In this document: piece by piece, positions 20,130 to 29,815 of the stretch
Numbering within the stretch: position 1 is the first letter of the stretch
Layout of the letters: the number at the start of each line of letters is the position of its first letter
Assembly (NCBI GenBank): GCA_947646735.1
Contig: CANTFK010000084.1
Coordinates: forward strand, 1-64,000
Direction: 5' to 3'
Source: Peronospora farinosa
Lineage: Eukaryota > Oomycota > Peronosporomycetes > Peronosporales > Peronosporaceae
DNA: 64,000 nt
Program-made: the position numbers and the translations under genes
Notes under the pieces: generated by a model
Told to the model about the DNA's origin: nothing
The model's database searches: none
Seen by the model: only the letters and a program-made list of their open reading frames with translations

Positions 20130-20673
20130 ATGTCAGGAAACTCATTGTTGACACAGGGGCTCGAGCCACTGGGCAGCAAGTCCAAGGCGATTCGCAACAA
20201 GCTTAACGAGCTGTACGCAATGGACAATGCACTACAAGCGGCGCACGAGCAGGCCAAATGCAACGATGACTTTGGTGAAGAAGTGGTGACCAAGTACAAA
20301 GCATTTCTATCTTGTCGCCAGCAACTGATTGCTGAGCTAGAGAAGCAGAAAATTCAAGTGCCTTGGCAGCTACGGATGACAATCGACGACCTAGAGCTGA
20401 CGGTGAGGACAAGATGGTTCCAATGGCTTTGATGTTGACGGTTAGTGTTGTTTTGACTACGTTGTGATTTGTGGCTTGGATATGTTGCAGTTAATGCAGC
20501 GTCGCGAGAAGAAAAAGAAGGACAGGGATAGCAGCAAGAGCAACGACTCGTCGTGTATGGAGATTCAAGAACCAGTTCAAAGTGAACAGTCAACACGAGT
20601 GGCAGTAGCGTTTGTTGGCCCTACACTCATCGCTCTATTGATCGCAATGCTGTGGTACCATTACAACGCCTAA
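20130..20673 (+). CDS. Small tail-anchored membrane protein, two exons, unrecognised family
   Basis: Exon 1 is 20,130-20,402 and exon 2 is 20,491-20,673. The 88-bp intron begins GTGAGG and ends TTGCAG and keeps the frame, giving 151 residues. Without splicing the frame stops at 20,432. Residues about 15-90 are helical and charged (LGSKSKAIRNKLNELYAMD, KYKAFLSCRQQLIAELEKQK) and look like a coiled coil. A Lys-rich patch RREKKKKDRD is followed by a single C-terminal hydrophobic segment (VAVAFVGPTLIALLIAMLWY) and a four-residue luminal tail. That layout is a tail-anchored ER, Golgi or mitochondrial outer-membrane protein, as in SNARE-like or tethering factors. I do not recognise the family. The ATG at 20,130 is the first in frame. 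Confidence 0.65.
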
Positions 20674-20742
20674 GAGGCGTCTTGATTGTAAGAATCGATG
20701 TCTTCTTACTACCAACAATCCCTTTGCAAGCCTACCTGTTAG

Positions 20743-21876
20743 ATGTTGCAAAAACTGTCCTCCATTCATTGCTCCATACTTAAGCTCATTGGCGCTCGGT
20801 ACTTGTTACGTAAAAGAGCTCTTGAAACGAACAGGCTGCTCATGACGTCAATATCCCCATCAGCTTACAACTCTTCCGATTGTAGTGCAGTTATCGGTGA
20901 TTTAACTTCATTAGGACCACTTCAACCAGCCGCCCACGTGCTGGTGGTTGGGGATGGCAACTTTTCCTACTCTCGAGCATTCCTGCGTGCCAATAGCACT
21001 CGTATCGGCGCTTCAGCGATCAATCTGACAGCCACCTCGCTAGACAGTGAAAGCCAATTACTAGAAATGTATCCCAAGTCACGTGAAATTCTGGATGAGC
21101 TACACAGTGGCGAAGCTCACGTCCGACACGGAGTGAACGCGACGAAGCTGGAGAGCTACTTGTTCCAGGCTGTCAAGTTTGACCGGATCGTGTTTAACTA
21201 CCCACATTACGCGGCAGACGGAGGTGTGGGCAACAAGAATAAACGCAACAAAATTCATCGTCATCGACAACTACTGCTCGATTTCTTTACTAGTGCAAGT
21301 CAAGTACTAGCAAGTGACGGACAGATCTGGGTCACGCTTTGTGCTGGACAAGGAGGGACGATGCTGGAGAGGAAGACACGATCAGTGGGAGATACATGGC
21401 AGATTGTTCACTGCGCTGCGGCAGCAAAGTTGGTGCTGCAGGATGCCCACTATTGCCCAGTTGACGCATTGGCCGACTTGGGGTACTACAGCGTCGGATA
21501 TCAATCGCGAGAGAAGGCCTTCTGGACGGAGGATGGCATCACACACGTGTTCTGCCATGAAGCTACAGGTCGCAAGTCTCGATTCCCTATTCAATGGACA
21601 CGCGACGTCAGCTTTTGGGTCACCAACGAGCAATTGTTAACAGAGGACCGTTTGCTTGACATTCTGAGAAAGCACTTTCCGATCAAGACAATGACGGTCT
21701 CAATCTCATTGCTAGACAAGTATTGCTGCAAAAAAAGCGGCCGGAAGTCGGTCACTTATCGACTTGACATTTCGTCTTCATCGCTGGCACTCTCTCGCGA
21801 CCGTGTCAACACATTAGTACAGAAAGCACTTGCAGCCATCGAGAACTCACCCTTTGGTGCTACTCGTGCATCATGA
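20743..21876 (+). CDS. BMT5-like (DUF2431) Rossmann methyltransferase fused to FDX-ACB domain
   Basis: 377 residues. Residues about 65-270 form a BMT5-like S-adenosylmethionine fold: HVLVVGDGNFSYSRAFLRA, then TATSLDSE, HGVNATKL, FDRIVFNYPHY and VTLCAGQ. In yeast BMT5 this domain makes N3-methyluridine in 25S rRNA. Residues about 285-377 read as a ferredoxin-fold anticodon-binding (FDX-ACB) domain (WTRDVSFWV, a helix, a strand with VSISLLDKY, then KKSGRKSVTYRLDIS and a C-terminal helix), the module found at the end of organellar PheRS beta chains. The same fusion is known in animal FDXACB1-type proteins. The substrate (rRNA or tRNA) is unknown. The first 33 residues are basic and may be an organellar presequence; an alternative Met lies at about residue 34. 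Confidence 0.8.
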   Translation: MLQKLSSIHCSILKLIGARYLLRKRALETNRLLMTSISPSAYNSSDCSAVIGDLTSLGPLQPAAHVLVVGDGNFSYSRAFLRANSTRIGASAINLTATSLDSESQLLEMYPKSREILDELHSGEAHVRHGVNATKLESYLFQAVKFDRIVFNYPHYAADGGVGNKNKRNKIHRHRQLLLDFFTSASQVLASDGQIWVTLCAGQGGTMLERKTRSVGDTWQIVHCAAAAKLVLQDAHYCPVDALADLGYYSVGYQSREKAFWTEDGITHVFCHEATGRKSRFPIQWTRDVSFWVTNEQLLTEDRLLDILRKHFPIKTMTVSISLLDKYCCKKSGRKSVTYRLDISSSSLALSRDRVNTLVQKALAAIENSPFGATRAS

Positions 21877-21947
21877 TGAACATACACTACTATTGACAGC
21901 ATTCATTTATATTTTCACAATTCCTGTCTTCTTTTCATTCTTCTTCT

Positions 21948-22500
21948 CTAGATGGATATGCCAAGATACAGCAGTACATTGGCCGCGTTCCCCAGCAAGT
22001 GAAGGCCACAATGCCATGCTGACGACACGTCCTGATTCGGTGCCTTGCAAGCCTGCATGTAACAATAGCCCGAGTTGGCTACCACCAGCGCGTACAAAAC
22101 CTGCACGATCGGATCCTGGCACACTGCCACGCAATAGTAGGCATGGTAGATGGCAGCTCCAAAGACCGCCGTCATGTCGGCCGTGCGACGCCATCCTTTC
22201 ACGGGGTCACGCCAGTAGTTGAGCGACGTAAGCAGCACCACAAGCGCCACGCATGCGCAGCCCCAGAGCTCACTGCGCAGAGCCCCAACCACTGAGAAGC
22301 ATGTTGCAAACGAAGATCGAAAGAGTCGCGATGAGTAGCATGGTGGCAATACGGCCATCGACGACGAAATACACTCGTTGGTCATGGTGAGCAGCAATGG
22401 CACTAGAAAACGGTCTCTTTGTCTTACCGGCAAATGTAAAATTTCCAGCCGTTATTCGTGAAATTTCAAAGAACCGCACCACAAATCGCAGAATATATAC
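21948..22500 (-). pseudogene. Multi-pass membrane protein gene, frameshifted and probably cut at its 5' end
   Basis: The C-terminal about 115 residues are clean: ACVALVVLLTSLNYWRDP, then VKGWRRTADM, two or three hydrophobic segments and a stop at 21,948. Upstream of about 22,300 the plausible membrane text (VVDGRIATMLLIATLSIFVCN) lies in a different frame from the C-terminal part, so one indel in the GGTTGGGG run is suspected. Further upstream the coding look fades at about 22,500, where the duplicated block B begins, so the insertion of that block may have removed the 5' end. The NYWRDP...GWRR signature is one I associate with small stramenopile membrane proteins of unknown function. Confidence 0.45.
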
Positions 22501-22514
22501 TGTATACAGAATGT

Positions 22515-22801
22515 CGCTTGAAGAGCCCCATTCGATACATGATGCGGCGGTATACTGCCCGTGCGTTAAAGTGATCGCTCCCGCGTCGAAACAAGGCAGA
22601 CAAAGACAGCACGAGTCTGTTTTCTCTATTGTCAATCCAGATGAGTTTGAGACGCTGTGGCAGCAAACTCCATTGGGCCAAGCACAAAAAACCCTTGAAG
22701 GGTCAGATTCAGTTGAAGTCGCATGGGGAGAAAGAGGCTTGTACGGAAAGCTCAGCGAAGAAGACATCGGTGAAGAAGATTGGGGTGGTATTGGAGGGTA
22801 G
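22515..22801 (+). pseudogene. Copy B of the MLF-like gene, internal deletion
   Basis: About 70 bp of the family's promoter (GAAGAGCCCCATTCGAT and onward) joins directly, near 22,590, to the C-terminal part of the coding sequence (KQGRQRQHESVFSIVNPDE...TLWQQTPLGQAQK). Roughly 0.7 kb holding the start codon and the first two thirds of the protein is gone. The tail keeps KKTSVKK but then differs. It stands in inverted orientation to copy A. Confidence 0.8.
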
Positions 22802-22898
22802 AATGATCGGAGCTCTATGGAATGCATTGAAATCACCGCTGTTTCGTGTCCGCACAAACAAAGTACTATCATTCAATAATTTGGAAGATCAGATTTTC

Positions 22899-23858
22899 TC
22901 ATGTTATTTCTCTTAGGAATCGATCGTAAGGCCAAAATTCGCTTGCGATGTAGAACCCGCAGAAAACGCCGCTGGGCGAAATCCCTGCTATCAATCCCTT
23001 GTATGTGGTGGAGAATTTTGGTTGAGGTATATACCGCACGAACTGAAGTTCTTTCTCCATCGCAGCTTTCAGCGGCTGATACAAACGCCTGCAGTTAGCA
23101 CGCATTAGTGGGATACGTAAATTAGGCTGCGTGAATTGGCGTGGATCTACACGTTGTCGATCTATAAAAGCGTCACAGTACGCGCATTTTGGGCCCTCGA
23201 TACTGTCCCAGTGATCGTAAATGAAATCTGGCCTTTTTTTATCATCTTTTGGTTGTTGCGTAGAATACTTGTAGACGAATCGGTCACCAGCTTTTTTACA
23301 AACACGGTTCATCGCTTTCTTGACAGCTAATTCGCTGCAGAGTTTCTCGTTATCCTCTGAGAGCAAGCACACAACGGGAAGAAGCGCCCCTGTGGTATGC
23401 CAGTTTTTCACAGAAAAAAGGGGTAGCATAGCTCTCTTTGCCAGTGCTAATGCACTCCACAATGTTGAGGCACCATTTGGGGCTTGAAGACTTGGCATGG
23501 ACCTGTTTACAGTGAACGGTCCGGTGCGAGGACATTTCTCCAAACAAGATCTTTCAAAGTGGATACTTCGCATCCAGTCACAGTCACACTGGCGTCCCAC
23601 GTGGGTCTTGTTTTCGTTTACAAATTGGTCAAGTGCTTTTAGTGCCATTTTGTCAATGAAATCTTCTGACAAGCCACTAGAACACACTTGAAACAAGTAT
23701 AGGATCTCCTCGGTGAGCAAAAATGTACACACTTGCCCCGCTATAAGCTCTAAAACAAAGCTAAGACGATCAGCAGGAGAATCCATCAAAGCTTCCGCGC
23801 AACTTGTTTGCTTCTTTTGCTTGCTGTTGGCAATTCTAGGCGATCTACGTCGCTTCAT
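22899..23858 (-). CDS. F-box-like/uncharacterised nuclear protein, copy B, intact
   Basis: 319 residues from the ATG at 23,858 (MKRRRSPRIANSKQKKQT), without a frame break. The basic start is a likely nuclear signal. Residues about 38-75 (LTEEILYLFQVCSSGLSEDF) could be an F-box-like helix pair. Then come CDCDWMRSIHFERSCLEKCP, a hydrophobic helix LALAKRAMLPLF, the conserved WHTTGALLPVVCLL, KKAMNRVCKKAGDRFVYKY, a possible metal site CAYC with no clear partner, and the C-terminal GISPSGVFCGFY. It is longer at the C-terminus than copy A (about 10 extra residues). No known enzyme motif is present. It is the only readable member of the family here, so if either copy is used it is this one. Confidence 0.6.
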   Translation of the reverse strand: MKRRRSPRIANSKQKKQTSCAEALMDSPADRLSFVLELIAGQVCTFLLTEEILYLFQVCSSGLSEDFIDKMALKALDQFVNENKTHVGRQCDCDWMRSIHFERSCLEKCPRTGPFTVNRSMPSLQAPNGASTLWSALALAKRAMLPLFSVKNWHTTGALLPVVCLLSEDNEKLCSELAVKKAMNRVCKKAGDRFVYKYSTQQPKDDKKRPDFIYDHWDSIEGPKCAYCDAFIDRQRVDPRQFTQPNLRIPLMRANCRRLYQPLKAAMEKELQFVRYIPQPKFSTTYKGLIAGISPSGVFCGFYIASEFWPYDRFLREIT

Positions 23859-23930
23859 TATGGTCTTTCGGGAGAAAAAAAATTTGCAATGTGCTGCCTA
23901 TGAGATTGAGATGGATGGAAATGGACTTGG

Positions 23931-24619
23931 TCGACTTGTTAGACTGGGACAGGATGCATCGAAAGGATATGAATTCAAAGATGTATATATTTTAGTTCTA
24001 AGAGTTGCGGCTAAAAATGGTCAAACTCTGTGGAGAATTCTTCCACCAATCTCATTGGTTTTTCTTTTGCAGAACGATAGCTTGTTTATGCTGAGACCTT
24101 TTTTGCGGTGACGACAGTGCCAATTAATACATGCTGATGAACAAAACCCGCAATGCAATTGAGAGCAAACACAATATTGTCCTACGTTAAATTCTGGCCA
24201 CGGGTACCATAGGTCTTTAAACCGCTTCGAAGTTGATACACAATTGACCCCATCATCAAATGGATACAATACAGCGATGATCCCTATAAAAGCTCAAGAG
24301 AGCTCAGAGCGAGTGGGTAATACTGACGACGAGAAAAGACGCTCGTGTAGGTTGATGCTGTTTCCCACATCTCTATCTGCTACAGCTCCTTTATTTGCGA
24401 CCACTCGGTCGTTAAATCGTTAGTGGTTGCCGTGTGTCTGGTTTTTCTAAGCCTAGACAGCAACGTGGTGCCCAAATGACTCCGGTGATTGTACGGAGCT
24501 GTTTATCCGCGGTAACGCTCACGGGATTGACACCTTTATTTATTTCCTGATAGGCTACTCGAGCTGCTCGTTTTTCTGAAGCGCGCGATCGTCGGACGCG
24601 GCGTGGGGGTGGCCTTTTC
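23931..24619. other. Intergenic junction between gene-rich part and retroelement cluster
   Basis: Nearly 700 bp. A minus-strand frame of 82 codons (24,021-24,269) is Cys/His/Trp-rich (CVCSQLHCGFCSSAC) and could be a relic of a zinc-binding transposon protein, but I cannot place it. The rest shows no gene. The right edge abuts the palindrome at 24,620. Confidence 0.4.
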
Positions 24620-25742
24620 TGTAACAGGGCATCTAGTTACACGTAAACATTAATTAATAATTAATGTAAGGTATCAAAGTATCCATGATTACTTTTGACC
24701 TGTCACTTGGGTGCGATACACAAATGTGATCCACCTCGTGAACGTGATATCCATTGATGAATTCACATGAGAAGGGATGACGCAAGTTGAAGTTAGGCAT
24801 CGCGACGTCCCAGAAGGACGCCATTAGTGAGCTTAAATCTACATTTAAGCTCACACGTCAGGATACGCTTCGCGTATCCGATCTTTATATATATAGCCAA
24901 TCAGTAGTTAGGTTTATATTTAATTATAATTCATTAAATATGACTCAGTCTTGAATTTGCTAACACCGAAGCACCACGCACGAGAAGCTGAAAAAGCTTC
25001 TACGAGACGTCGGTGCCTTCTTGTTTTAGAAGTTCGTTGCACTCTCGCTAAAGCGAGAGGAAACTGGTGGTACGACTGCTTAAGCAGTCTACCGATCACA
25101 CAGCCGCCCTCGCACGCAAAGGTAAGACGGTCTAATCTCTTCCTCGCTTGAGCTGAAGGTGTGTGCTAAGTAGCACGAGGCAACTTCGTAGAAGTGTCCG
25201 TCTACACTTTGATGATCGCTTGCGCGGTCCGTCGAATTTACTTGCCAGAGGCATGCTAAAGGCATGATCCTACTCAATTCTCTCCCGCGAGGAAGGATTC
25301 CCGCCGAAGAGGTGAGTGAGGCTTGGATTAAATGGTCGTGACCGCAAAATTTAAGAATCGAGGCTTAATGAAGCTGCAACTCTACAGTTATATATTTTTT
25401 ATTTTAGTTTGTTTAATGTAAGTCCATTTCCCAAACGACTGTCAAGCGCGCACAGTGGACAGAGACGGAGTCTACCTCAGCACCAATGACTAGGCTCCTT
25501 TTAACGTTCTCCCGAGGTGTGGGGCACTTCGAAAATCAGAAAACATACATTAACAAGCTCCTGTTCTTCTCTTTTCCGCCTCCTCTTCGCCGGCCCGTTC
25601 GCCAAGCGCAACTTCCGGTCCCATGAAGCGAACTTCTCTAGAACGCGACTTTGTTCGTTTGATTCTTTCCCGTAGCGGCATCTCAGGCTGTCCATTTTGA
25701 GACAGCCGGTTTGGTGCCCGTCCTCACTTCGATGGCGTCATC
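24620..25742 (-). mobile_element. LTR-like sequence, reverse orientation
   Basis: The left edge is the palindrome TGTAAC-N10-GTTACA (24,620-24,641). The part at about 24,850-25,516 is the reverse complement of 63,341-64,000, with few differences, and more distantly of 30,900-31,433. It contains short perfect hairpins, for example CTCTCGC/GCGAGAG, GACTGCTTAAGCAGTC and AGAAGCT/AGCTTCT, plus an AT-rich tract at 24,890-24,945. The part at 25,517-25,742 has no counterpart in the other copies and carries a basic 64-codon minus frame of unknown meaning. For the minus-strand element A this would be its 3' LTR side. Confidence 0.6.
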
Positions 25743-25769
25743 TGTAACGAATAAGGAACCGTTACCGTC

Positions 25770-27528
25770 TTACACTAAAGGGCGTTGGGGAAGCGCTTCT
25801 GATTTGCTTGCAGAAAAGGAATAATTTGCATAGCATTCAGCGATCTTAGTTCGGATTGACAGCATAGGTAAAGAAATTATCGCAGTGAGCCGCAGCTTTT
25901 TAGAACACGCACATATATCATCGTCGTCATCAACATTCTCTATTTTAAGACCTATGTTGCGTCGAGGATCGTAATCAGGACGGCTAGAAAGCGCGTCAGC
26001 GAGAATGTTATTCTTGCCAGGCTTGTAATGCACCACAAAATTATACTTGGCGAAAAATGACAACCACCGTGCCATACGCTGGGACAAGTGAGGACTCTTG
26101 ACGGCGGTACGCGATGATGCGTGATCCGTGTAGATAGAAAACATCTTTACGCCGAGCAAATATACTCTGAACTTGATTAGCGCGTAACGCATAGCCAAAA
26201 GTTCCTTGTCATGTACCGGATAATTTTTCTCGGAAGATTCCATCTGTCGTGATTGAAAACTCACGACGCGCTCTCGACCCTCGTCATCAAATTGCATGAG
26301 GGCACACCCTATAGTGAAATTGCTCGCGTCACATACGACGTGGAATGGATTGGAGTCATCAGGTAGCATCAGCAACGGTGTCTCGGACAAGCTATTTTTC
26401 ACGGAGTCGAAGGCAGATCGATGTTCTGCCTTCCATAACCATACTGCGTCTTTCTTGAGCAAAGTTGATAATGGCTGAATTAGCTCAGCATCATTCTTCG
26501 TACACTTATACAAGTAATTCTCCAGACCGAGCCATTGACGTAATTCAGCTTGGTTCCTGGGCGTTGGCCAGGAACAGATCGACGAGATCTTCTCAGGGTC
26601 AGCGCGGACACCTTCCTTGCTGACGTAGCAACCGAGTACTGGAATCTCGGGGGCGCAGAAGACACATTTCTTCGAATTCGCATACAATTTATTCTCTCGC
26701 ATAACTTGAAACACCTGCTTCAAGTGTCGAAGGTGTACCTCCGTAGCGCTGAGCTTTTGCTCAGCGCGGCTGTGAACGAAAATGTCGTCAAAGTAGCTCG
26801 GTGCAAAGTCGCGAAGTGGGCGAAGTACTTGTGTCACCATCCGATTGAACGTAGCTGGAGCGTTCTTAAGGCCTTGTGGCATGACTAGCCACTCCCAAAG
26901 CATACCGCTTGGGGTGATGACCGCAGTGAACGGAATGTCACTGTCCCTCATGAGGATCTGATAGAAACCGTCTGTCAGATCTATGGCGCTGTAGATCTCG
27001 CTCCCGGACATGGTATTTAATACCATGTCTTTTCGAGGGATAGGCATTTGAGCCGGGATCGTGGCGTCATCCAGCTTGTTGAAGGCGTGCACAATGCGCC
27101 AACCGCCGGTGGCTTTCTTCACACAGAAAGTCGGACTCGAATGTGGAGATACTCTCGCGGACATGGCCAGCCTTGCGGCGACCCTCGAAGAATTCATCAA
27201 TAGCGATGACTTGGTCGCGCGGTAACGGCCACTGCCGTGTCACGCAATATTTCGATCCTGGCACGAGATCTATCTCGTGCTGCACACCACGATCTGCCGG
27301 AAGCTCAGCTGGAATTTCTCTCCGGGAAAATATCGGCGTACTCACGGGCGATATCGTATACAGGGTTGCCCGAAGCACGAAGAGCATCCCAAGACTGTGC
27401 CGCGAAGCGTTCTTCGCGCGCTGATTTAGGCTCGGCGCTCTTCGGTCGAGCCTCCAGAACTTCTTCACTGGCTTCTTCGGTGGCTGAAACGATGCACACT
27501 TGCTCGATGTCGCCGACCTTGAGGTCAT
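25770..27528 (-). pseudogene. Element A reverse transcriptase and RNase H, frameshifted
   Basis: The RT begins near 27,330 ([18 protein letters not shown]), shifts frame at about 27,310 and 27,135, then is open from 27,200 to 25,770. Seen in order: CVKKATGGWRIVHAFNKLD, YSAIDLTDGFYQILM, MPQGLKNAPATFNR, the catalytic SYFDDIFVHSR (Asp pair at about 26,785-26,790), QWLGLENYLYK, and the RNase H motifs VVCDASNFTIG, HDKELLAM and YTDHAS, then YKPGKNNILADALS. The frame continues about 60 residues into what would be the linker before integrase and stops; the stop codon is supplied by the first bases of the flanking TGTAA repeat. RT and RNase H catalytic residues are present. Confidence 0.85.
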
Positions 27529-27904
27529 GAAGGAAGTCTTTCCATGTAAGGTCTGGCAGAGATGTGATATCTGAAGCAGTGCACGGTGTGACTCGCTACC
27601 TCAATGTAGTTGCCACGATGTGGAGATCCCTCCACATATTTAAGCGCGCATACGGATTCCGTCACTACGGAATCAAATGCATTAGCATCTATGACGCGAA
27701 TGTCGTCGTCTCGGTGATCGGCGTGCTCCTTTCTTTCGTTTTCTCTTGCGTCTCGAGCCCCTGCTCGAGACTGGCACGTCGCTATCAGAGGAGGATGATG
27801 TACCCCCTCTAGACGTGGGAGCTCTGTCTCCACCACGTCGGTCTCATGCGGATCCATAGTCCGCCCATTCTCGTCAATCAAAAGCGGGAGCTTGTCTTCA
27901 CCGC

Positions 27905-28345
27905 TTCATCTTGGTTGCGGAAGCCCCTGCTCGACCGCCTCGATATTTATCGGGAGCCTCTGCTCGTCCGATGTACTTGTACGCGGGAGCCCCTGCTCGA
28001 CCGCCTGATATTTATCGGAGCCTCTGCTCGTCCGATGTACTTGTACGCGGAAGCCCCTGCTCAGCCGCCTAGAAATTGATCGGGAGCCTCTGCTCGTCCG
28101 ATGTGCTTGTATGCAGGAGCCCCTGCTCGACCGCCTCGTTGAGAATCGGGAACCCCTGTTCGACCGATGTCTGTGCGTGCGGGAACCGCTGTTCGACCGC
28201 CTCGTTGTGAATCGGGAACTCCTGTTGCGACCGATGTCTGTGTATGCGGGAACCGCTGTTCGACCGCCTCGTTTTGCATCGGGAACCCCTGTTCGACCGA
28301 TGTCTGTGTATGCGGGAACCGCTGTTCGACCGCCTCGTTGTGTGG
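27905..28345 (-). repeat. 33/66-bp higher-order minisatellite between protease and RT of element A
   Basis: About thirteen units near 33 bp alternate between two types: one with GCTGTTCGACCGCCTCG, the other with CCTGTTCGACCGATGTC. A 66-bp pair is therefore the repeating block. The left units are more diverged than the right ones (28,150-28,345). The period is a multiple of three, so the minus frame stays open and codes an 11/22-residue repeat (GGRTAVPAYTDIGR). Confidence 0.9.
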
Positions 28346-28406
28346 CTCCGTCAGTGTAACGGAACATACTACGCACAGAGGGCCATCGCTCTCTCTGTGT
28401 TGACTA

Positions 28407-28820
28407 CTAGTCGTGGCGAGTTCGTTCACGACCCTGACGTGAGGCCAATCTGGATGAAGCGACCAACAAATGAGTAAACACTTCACTGACGTCATAACTG
28501 CTTCGTCGTTTGACGGACCGAGATAGCCAATCTATCTTCGGCTGATACCGTGACAGCCACGGTATCCCAAGTATGCAATCAAATGCATAGTTCATCTCGT
28601 ACACCAAAAAGTTGTCGTTTCTCTGGAAACCGTCGAAAGTGTACGGTAAAACCACTGTTTTACGCGGGACACGTTTTGGTTGTCCATCGGCAAATTTGAC
28701 AACGATTTCACCTGGACCTTCTCGAACAGTGACAGTCGACGGGAGAAGGGACAAACAGGATGCACGAAAGAAGTTGTTGGAAGCGCCAGAATCCAACAAC
28801 GCTCGAAGTGGTCGCTTCAC
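28407..28820 (-). pseudogene. Element A aspartic protease domain
   Basis: The minus frame starts MKRPLRALLDSGASNNFFRA with the retroviral-type DSGAS active site, followed by hydrophobic strands and the ILGIPWLSRYQPKIDW segment typical of Gypsy proteases of oomycetes. It is open for 137 codons, but the following linker is in other frames, so pol is not continuous. Confidence 0.75.
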
Positions 28821-28969
28821 TCCAGCGACGATTAGACTGATAATAATCAGTCTCTAATCATCGCGCATGGTGGTGGCATTGAAGTGGGTATGAATCACTT
28901 TGTGGCTAGGATCCCGAGCTGCCACCTGAGTACTCGGGGCTCCATTTCTGCCAGTAGGGCGCCCCACGC

Positions 28970-29815
28970 CTACTGGAACCGCTCATTTTTTGGCGGGACC
29001 ACCGACGACACAGCGTCTCCTCGTGAGACAGCTGTGTTCATCGTCACCGGCGCAGGTGCACGACAGACAGCCGCACGATGGCCTGTTTTACCACAGCGAA
29101 AACACTTCATCGTGTTAGGATTGCGAATGTCGCAGCTTAATAATTTGCCGCGACCACGAGAGGACTCGATAGCGTCGAGTTCCATTGGCTCTAGGCCAGA
29201 CTTCCGCAGATTTCGTGGCGGTTCATGAAAAAAAGGCGACGCATCAGTGTAATCTTTCACGAAGCGCGAGGGCAAATGCCTCCTCGAGGGACTTTGGCTC
29301 AGAACGTGTGAGGCAGTAACGCGTCATACCCTCCTGCATACAGATGATAAAGACATGGACTTGTGATGCCATGTCAATTGGCTGCGTGGTAATGCACGAA
29401 GCAAGATGACGTGTCTTTTGCACGTATTCACGCATCGACAGCTTGCCCTGTCGGAGTGAGAAAAAATCTGCACGCAAGCGAGATTCATCTTGAGGAGGCT
29501 CGAAAGCCAGTCGTAAGTTACGCTGTATATCGTCCAGCGTAGGGAACGCCGACTCATCTACGACGAGCTTTCCGAGAGCCCATTCCTTGGCTTTGCCAGC
29601 ACGACGAGAGAACAGGAAATTGACCTTGGCCGTCGGAGCGTCAATTAATCTTAACGCTATTGCAATATCCACCTCGCGATACCAGCGATTGAGGGGGAGA
29701 CGATCCGGACCATCACCGGAGTACGTTGACGTCTCCATCTTGATAGCGTCATGGTGCGAAGTGCGCGAGGGAGTCAATATGCGATCGCTTCGGCGAGCTC
29801 GCGCACCATAAAGTT
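28970..29815 (-). pseudogene. Element A gag, capsid and zinc-knuckle part
   Basis: The frame from about 29,815 to 29,244 reads as Gypsy capsid ([48 protein letters not shown]). A frameshift near 29,260 moves to the next frame (to 28,970), which carries one CCHC zinc knuckle, CFRCGKTGHRAAVC. The upstream end is cut at about 29,816 by mitochondrial filler; the missing start of gag resumes at 30,113. Confidence 0.8.

Larger units (their letters stand above)
22515..23930. repeat. Segmental duplication, block B (inverted relative to 13,565-15,790)
   Basis: Same gene pair and same tail-to-tail order as block A, but flipped. The stretch between the two stops and the sequence upstream of the F-box-like gene are also alike. 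The outer edge is near 23,930, where the likeness to 13,565 fades. Confidence 0.85.

Noticed and set aside
22397..22520. Plus-strand frame joined in front of the copy B MLF-like tail
   Set aside because: It reads antisense through the membrane-protein gene and then into promoter sequence; it is open by chance.
23713..24111. Plus-strand 132-codon frame
   Set aside because: It begins as the antisense of the F-box-like gene start and shows no protein features further on.
27905..28345. Alternating repeats looking like repeat-spacer units
   Set aside because: Both alternating units are themselves repeated and related, so it is a higher-order minisatellite.
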